From an uncultured euryarchaeote (GTDB lineage: Archaea; Thermoplasmatota; Poseidoniia; Poseidoniales; Poseidoniaceae), in assembly GCA_937892945.1 (NCBI GenBank), contig CALBIL010000098.1, positions 33,996-97,995 on the forward strand: a stretch of 64,000 bases of DNA, written 5' to 3'. Below the pieces are notes generated by a model. The model did not search any database, was not told where the DNA came from, and saw only the letters and a list, made by a program, of their open reading frames with translations. Position 1 is the stretch's first letter. Each line of letters starts with the position of its first letter. The translations under genes were made by a program, and so were the position numbers. Positions 60,543-64,000 of this stretch are shown here, piece by piece.

Positions 60543-60896
60543 ATGGCGATTATGCTCATCTTGAATCAACAGCCCTACGACGGAACTGATGTGACGTGGA
60601 ATGCATTGCGATTGGCTCGGCAGTTGAACAATGACGGTGCTGAAGTTCGTATCTTTCTGATGAACGATAGCGTGGACTTAGCGCGTGACGGAATCAAGCC
60701 ACCGGAAGGGATTGAGGACATGGTGGCGATGACCAAGGAACTGATTGCCAAAGGCGTTCCAGTCAAGGTCTGTGGGACCTGTCAGAGCCGTTGTGGCATA
60801 CTCAAAGGCCAGCCATACTACGAAGGCGCGCAATTCTCAACCATGGCTGAATGTTCAGCATGGGTGCAAGACAGTGAAAAAGTCCTCACGTTCTAA
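60543..60896 (+). CDS. DsrE-like family protein
   Basis: ILNQQPYDGTDVTWNALRLARQLNNDGAEVRIFLMNDSVDLA...GVPVKVCGTCQSRCGI. Confidence 0.88.
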   Translation: MAIMLILNQQPYDGTDVTWNALRLARQLNNDGAEVRIFLMNDSVDLARDGIKPPEGIEDMVAMTKELIAKGVPVKVCGTCQSRCGILKGQPYYEGAQFSTMAECSAWVQDSEKVLTF

Positions 60897-61768
60897 TTTA
60901 CAAGCAAATGTCGAACAACGAATTTTGTATGAGATTCATGCCCTTCTGATATGAGTTCCATCTCTTCTTCATTTAAATTCAAACCACTCATTTGTATTAA
61001 CTGTTTGAATGCGGCATGAGAGAGAGAAGAATAGTGATGGTCAATCATGTAAGTTAAACACCAAGTTTCATTGTCAGTTTTTTTGTATGAAAGCCCACTG
61101 CCCCACGGTTCCCACATTATACCTACTGGTATCTCGGCGAAATGGTTTTTTGCCCACGCAATCATCTCTGCTGTCCCTGCGTAATCATTCGATACCTTCT
61201 CTTGAATATCCCTCAATCGACTTCTTTCATTTTCTTCAAGTTCAAACAGAAATTCCTCTTGTCTTTTATTGATGCAGCGTGGAGATCGTTCGGCTCGAAC
61301 TTTTTCGATTGCCTGTGCCATTGTATACCCCCGCAAATAGAGATAGATGGCGACGAATGTTCCGGCTCTGCTCAGTCCTCCCATGCAATGAACAACCACG
61401 CGCTCACCTTCAGGAATGCTTGTTTGCAGTTCTGTGAACACTTTTATCGATCGCAACAGCCACTTGCCAGTTGGCACCGTCGTGTCCGGAAGCGGGAGGT
61501 GCGTCCATTCGATGCCGCTTGCTTGAACACTCGTAGGCAATTGTGTGACTTGAAGAAGTTCCATGTCTTCATCGGTGACGAGGCTTACGATTCTTGTTGT
61601 ACCGCTTTCTTTCAATGATTCAATATCCAAATCAAGTTGTCTGTCCCACCCTCCGGTCCAAGAAACCGGTTGCTTTTTGCCTGGGCATAACGTCATGCCT
61701 ATGCGGCCTTCGTCGCCTTCAACAGGTAACCAATCAATACGAAGTGGATGTGTGACGCTCGTTCGCAT
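60893..61768 (-). CDS. Dual-specificity/CDKN3-like protein tyrosine phosphatase with novel C-terminal domain
   Basis: HCMGGLSRAG (HCX5R) signature, preceding 'LPLPDTTVPTGKWLL' loop; about 100 aa C-terminal extension. Confidence 0.85.
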   Translation of the reverse strand: MRTSVTHPLRIDWLPVEGDEGRIGMTLCPGKKQPVSWTGGWDRQLDLDIESLKESGTTRIVSLVTDEDMELLQVTQLPTSVQASGIEWTHLPLPDTTVPTGKWLLRSIKVFTELQTSIPEGERVVVHCMGGLSRAGTFVAIYLYLRGYTMAQAIEKVRAERSPRCINKRQEEFLFELEENERSRLRDIQEKVSNDYAGTAEMIAWAKNHFAEIPVGIMWEPWGSGLSYKKTDNETWCLTYMIDHHYSSLSHAAFKQLIQMSGLNLNEEEMELISEGHESHTKFVVRHLLVN

Positions 61769-62092
61769 TTAGAGGCCCCCTTCTCGCAGCCCATACTTCC
61801 ACATCGTTGTCCAAACATCAAGACAGACATCGTGGTATGGTTCATCGGTGATGCTGTTCTTGAAGTTGTCATACTCCATGACCATCATGTAACTTGCCAA
61901 GGCGCGTTGGACAACGGTTCGATGAACGACTGCACGGAATGGATAGTCAGCAGATTGAAGCACTGATTGTTCAACATCAGGTAGCAGAGCTTGGATGTGC
62001 TCTGGGTGGCGTGCACGAACCAGCAGGTGCATGGGCAGGTCGCGGTGAGCCACGATAGACAGGAAGCCGTCAGAAATGTACAACCACATCAC
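61769..62092 (-). CDS. Hypothetical 107-aa protein
   Basis: TAA stop abuts the ATG of the phosphatase gene; MMWLYISDGFLSIVAHRD..HLLVRAR...YDNFK pattern. Confidence 0.65.
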   Translation of the reverse strand: MMWLYISDGFLSIVAHRDLPMHLLVRARHPEHIQALLPDVEQSVLQSADYPFRAVVHRTVVQRALASYMMVMEYDNFKNSITDEPYHDVCLDVWTTMWKYGLREGGL

Positions 62093-62238
62093 AACCCCCT
62101 CCCATGAGCATCTTCGGCATTATCAAGCGCCCGTTGGCACGCAGGAGGGTTGTTGCAGTTGTGATGAGGCATTGAGCCTCTATGGAATTCACAGGCTCTA
62201 CTCCACCAAAAGTACGCCTCTCCAGTGTATGACGGCAT
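62089..62238 (-). CDS. Small 49-aa Cys/His-containing protein (not in ORF track)
   Basis: Translation MPSYTGEAYFWWSRACEFHRGSMPHHNCNNPPACQRALDNAEDAHGRGL; ATG abuts upstream TGA, stop overlaps the start of the next gene. Confidence 0.5.
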   Translation of the reverse strand: MPSYTGEAYFWWSRACEFHRGSMPHHNCNNPPACQRALDNAEDAHGRGL

Positions 62239-62748
62239 TCAAGCCACCTCCATTCCGAGAACATCGAGTTTCGACTGTTGACTTGTAACAATTGGCGCAA
62301 CCGCGTCCTGGGGCTTTTCTTTTCCTTGGCTGCTCGTTGGAACCTCTCCAGCATCGTTTGACTCCTCTCTCGGAGGGAGGGTAATTAGAACGGTCGTCTC
62401 GTCAAAAATGAGCGTATATCCGAGAAGTTCGTACGCCTTGTGAACCATCGCCAACATCTCGAGCGCCTTCTTGGCATCGACGACTACCAGCACATGGGAG
62501 GTTGTAGGGTTGAGTGGGTGAAGTACGATTCCGTGGTCTCCGTAAAGCTCTATCAGCGGAAACCCATTCATGGATTCGTCATGGATGGTTTGCTTCACGA
62601 ACGCTTCACCTGATGGGCTTGATGCGACTCTTAGGTCTGCCATCGAGAGAACGGGCAACTCCAGTGTCTTCCCTCCATAGACGGTGTATGTTCGGTTATC
62701 TGTGACCTTCTCGGCCGGGCTCGCGTATGCTTCATCTCCTCTGTGCAT
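62239..62748 (-). CDS. Hypothetical 169-aa protein
   Basis: First gene of the zero-gap operon; TGA directly followed by ATG of the 49-aa ORF. Confidence 0.6.
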   Translation of the reverse strand: MHRGDEAYASPAEKVTDNRTYTVYGGKTLELPVLSMADLRVASSPSGEAFVKQTIHDESMNGFPLIELYGDHGIVLHPLNPTTSHVLVVVDAKKALEMLAMVHKAYELLGYTLIFDETTVLITLPPREESNDAGEVPTSSQGKEKPQDAVAPIVTSQQSKLDVLGMEVA

Positions 62749-62853
62749 GATAATCTAAAGAATGCCTAAAAAACGCATCACTGCACCCCCCCTACACCAA
62801 TTAAAATGTGCCTTGCGTAACGACTATACGGTCCCATAAATAAGGGCCAGTTG

Positions 62854-63939
62854 ATGAGTGAAGAAGAGGAAACAGAACGCCTCCTCACGCCTTCACTTGA
62901 CGATGTCCGGAACCATCAGATTGGAAAATTTTTAGATTACACACTCAGCATATCAAAATCAAAGAAGGAAAAAGCCCTTTTTATAATTAAGACCACCACT
63001 CATCCGAGATGGTTTGAGCAGAAACATACCACGGTGCCAGGAGACATCTATCTCTCTAAAAGAGCAGTTGACTTACTCAAGCGCGACGGCAAGGTCTCAA
63101 AGCGTTGGTCGAGAAAAAGAAAATGGAGGGTTAAAAAAAACAGTTCCGGGGAAAAAGGAGAATGGTATTATCGGTACCGTACGCCGAAAAAAACAAGCTG
63201 GATCGCTGGGAGCCAACGCACGGAAGGGCAAAAGGGCAAACCAGGTAGAAAAGCCGGCGGCATGGCCTACAAAGTTCGGCGTGAAGGTTGGAGAATATTG
63301 GCAAATAAGGGGGACATCGCCAAGTTGCTGGAGCAATCATTTCTCAATCCTCATGAAAGAAAACCAACACAAAAGTTTCCGTTGAGAATTCCTGACCTCT
63401 CTGAAGCCGTCGAGGAGATTATCATTCAGGAGATATGGCCTAAGTTGGCCTATCATAGAGAACATGTTGTGAATGAATGGTTGGGTGTGAACGGATTAAG
63501 GAGTTTTTTGCAGAATAATCAAGCGGACAATGAAATCCTTGAGCAATTTTCCAAGGGAGTTCTTGAAGAATTCGAAAGAAACAGAATCATCCATCTCATC
63601 TGTAAACGAAACTGGAGGGCAATACTCGCACGATGGATTGAATTGAAGGTATTCTCGGAAAACCTATCGAAGGAAGACCACTTCTTGATTGCACTTTCCA
63701 AATCTCACGACATCCAAATCGAACCTCAGAGTGAAACTACGAAAGTTTTGAACAAATCTATTGATTTCAAATGTGAGCCTTTTTGTAACAAACCGGAAAT
63801 TACATATGACGATATGAGGGCTGAAATCTGGTGTACAAATTGTGGTTTTGTTGGTGGTAAAATTTTCATTTCTATCAACTCAATCACTCAAGAGGAGATA
63901 TATTCCTACGAATATTATGATGAACTCGAAGAGGATTAG
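62854..63939 (+). CDS. Basic protein with C-terminal Cys-rich (zinc-ribbon-like) region, hypothetical
   Basis: SKRWSRKRKWRVKKNSSG...RKAGGMAYKVRREGW; C-terminal CEPFC...CTNCG. Confidence 0.6.
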   Translation: MSEEEETERLLTPSLDDVRNHQIGKFLDYTLSISKSKKEKALFIIKTTTHPRWFEQKHTTVPGDIYLSKRAVDLLKRDGKVSKRWSRKRKWRVKKNSSGEKGEWYYRYRTPKKTSWIAGSQRTEGQKGKPGRKAGGMAYKVRREGWRILANKGDIAKLLEQSFLNPHERKPTQKFPLRIPDLSEAVEEIIIQEIWPKLAYHREHVVNEWLGVNGLRSFLQNNQADNEILEQFSKGVLEEFERNRIIHLICKRNWRAILARWIELKVFSENLSKEDHFLIALSKSHDIQIEPQSETTKVLNKSIDFKCEPFCNKPEITYDDMRAEIWCTNCGFVGGKIFISINSITQEEIYSYEYYDELEED

Positions 63940-64000
63940 AGATTTAATTCGGTAGCAAGCGCATCAGCGAGATAGTGATACTCATCGACGTGGTTGTACA

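Noticed and set aside
62070-62354. 94-aa minus-strand ORF overlapping the end of the 169-aa gene
   Set aside because: The 49-aa ORF at 62089-62238 fits the operon stop/start coupling better; the 94-aa frame overlaps coding sequence on both sides.
1-64000. CRISPR arrays, IS elements, prophage, classical defence islands
   Set aside because: No regular direct repeats with spacers, transposases, integrases, cas or phage structural proteins seen; the lone methyltransferase lacks an REase.

Overview
The window reads as a compact archaeal chromosome segment. Gene content (RadA, L21e, Rpb4/RpoF, DUF655, KsgA, Pus10, archaeal-type PGK, AK6/Fap7-like kinase, YchF-type GTPase, FtsZ, very large secreted propeller/Fn3 proteins) together with bacterial-type genes (exonuclease VII XseA/XseB, MaeB-PTA malic enzyme, RlmH-like) suggests a marine planktonic euryarchaeon such as Ca. 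Poseidoniales (MGII). That assignment is inference. I support about 60 protein genes and two tRNAs (initiator Met-CAU and Thr-CGU). I saw no rRNA, CRISPR array, IS element or prophage. Strongest points for follow-up: (i) a zero-gap four-gene operon of a PTP-like phosphatase with three uncharacterised small proteins; (ii) a protein with two candidate histone-fold-like segments; (iii) all 12 convergent gene junctions lie within about -27 to +3 nt, often as shared or abutting stop codons; (iv) a Pus10 carrying a SAP-like insertion; (v) a surface protein with an H1-like basic cytoplasmic tail; (vi) a phased repeat array around a TATA-like box upstream of radA. All family calls come from motif recognition; no database search was run.
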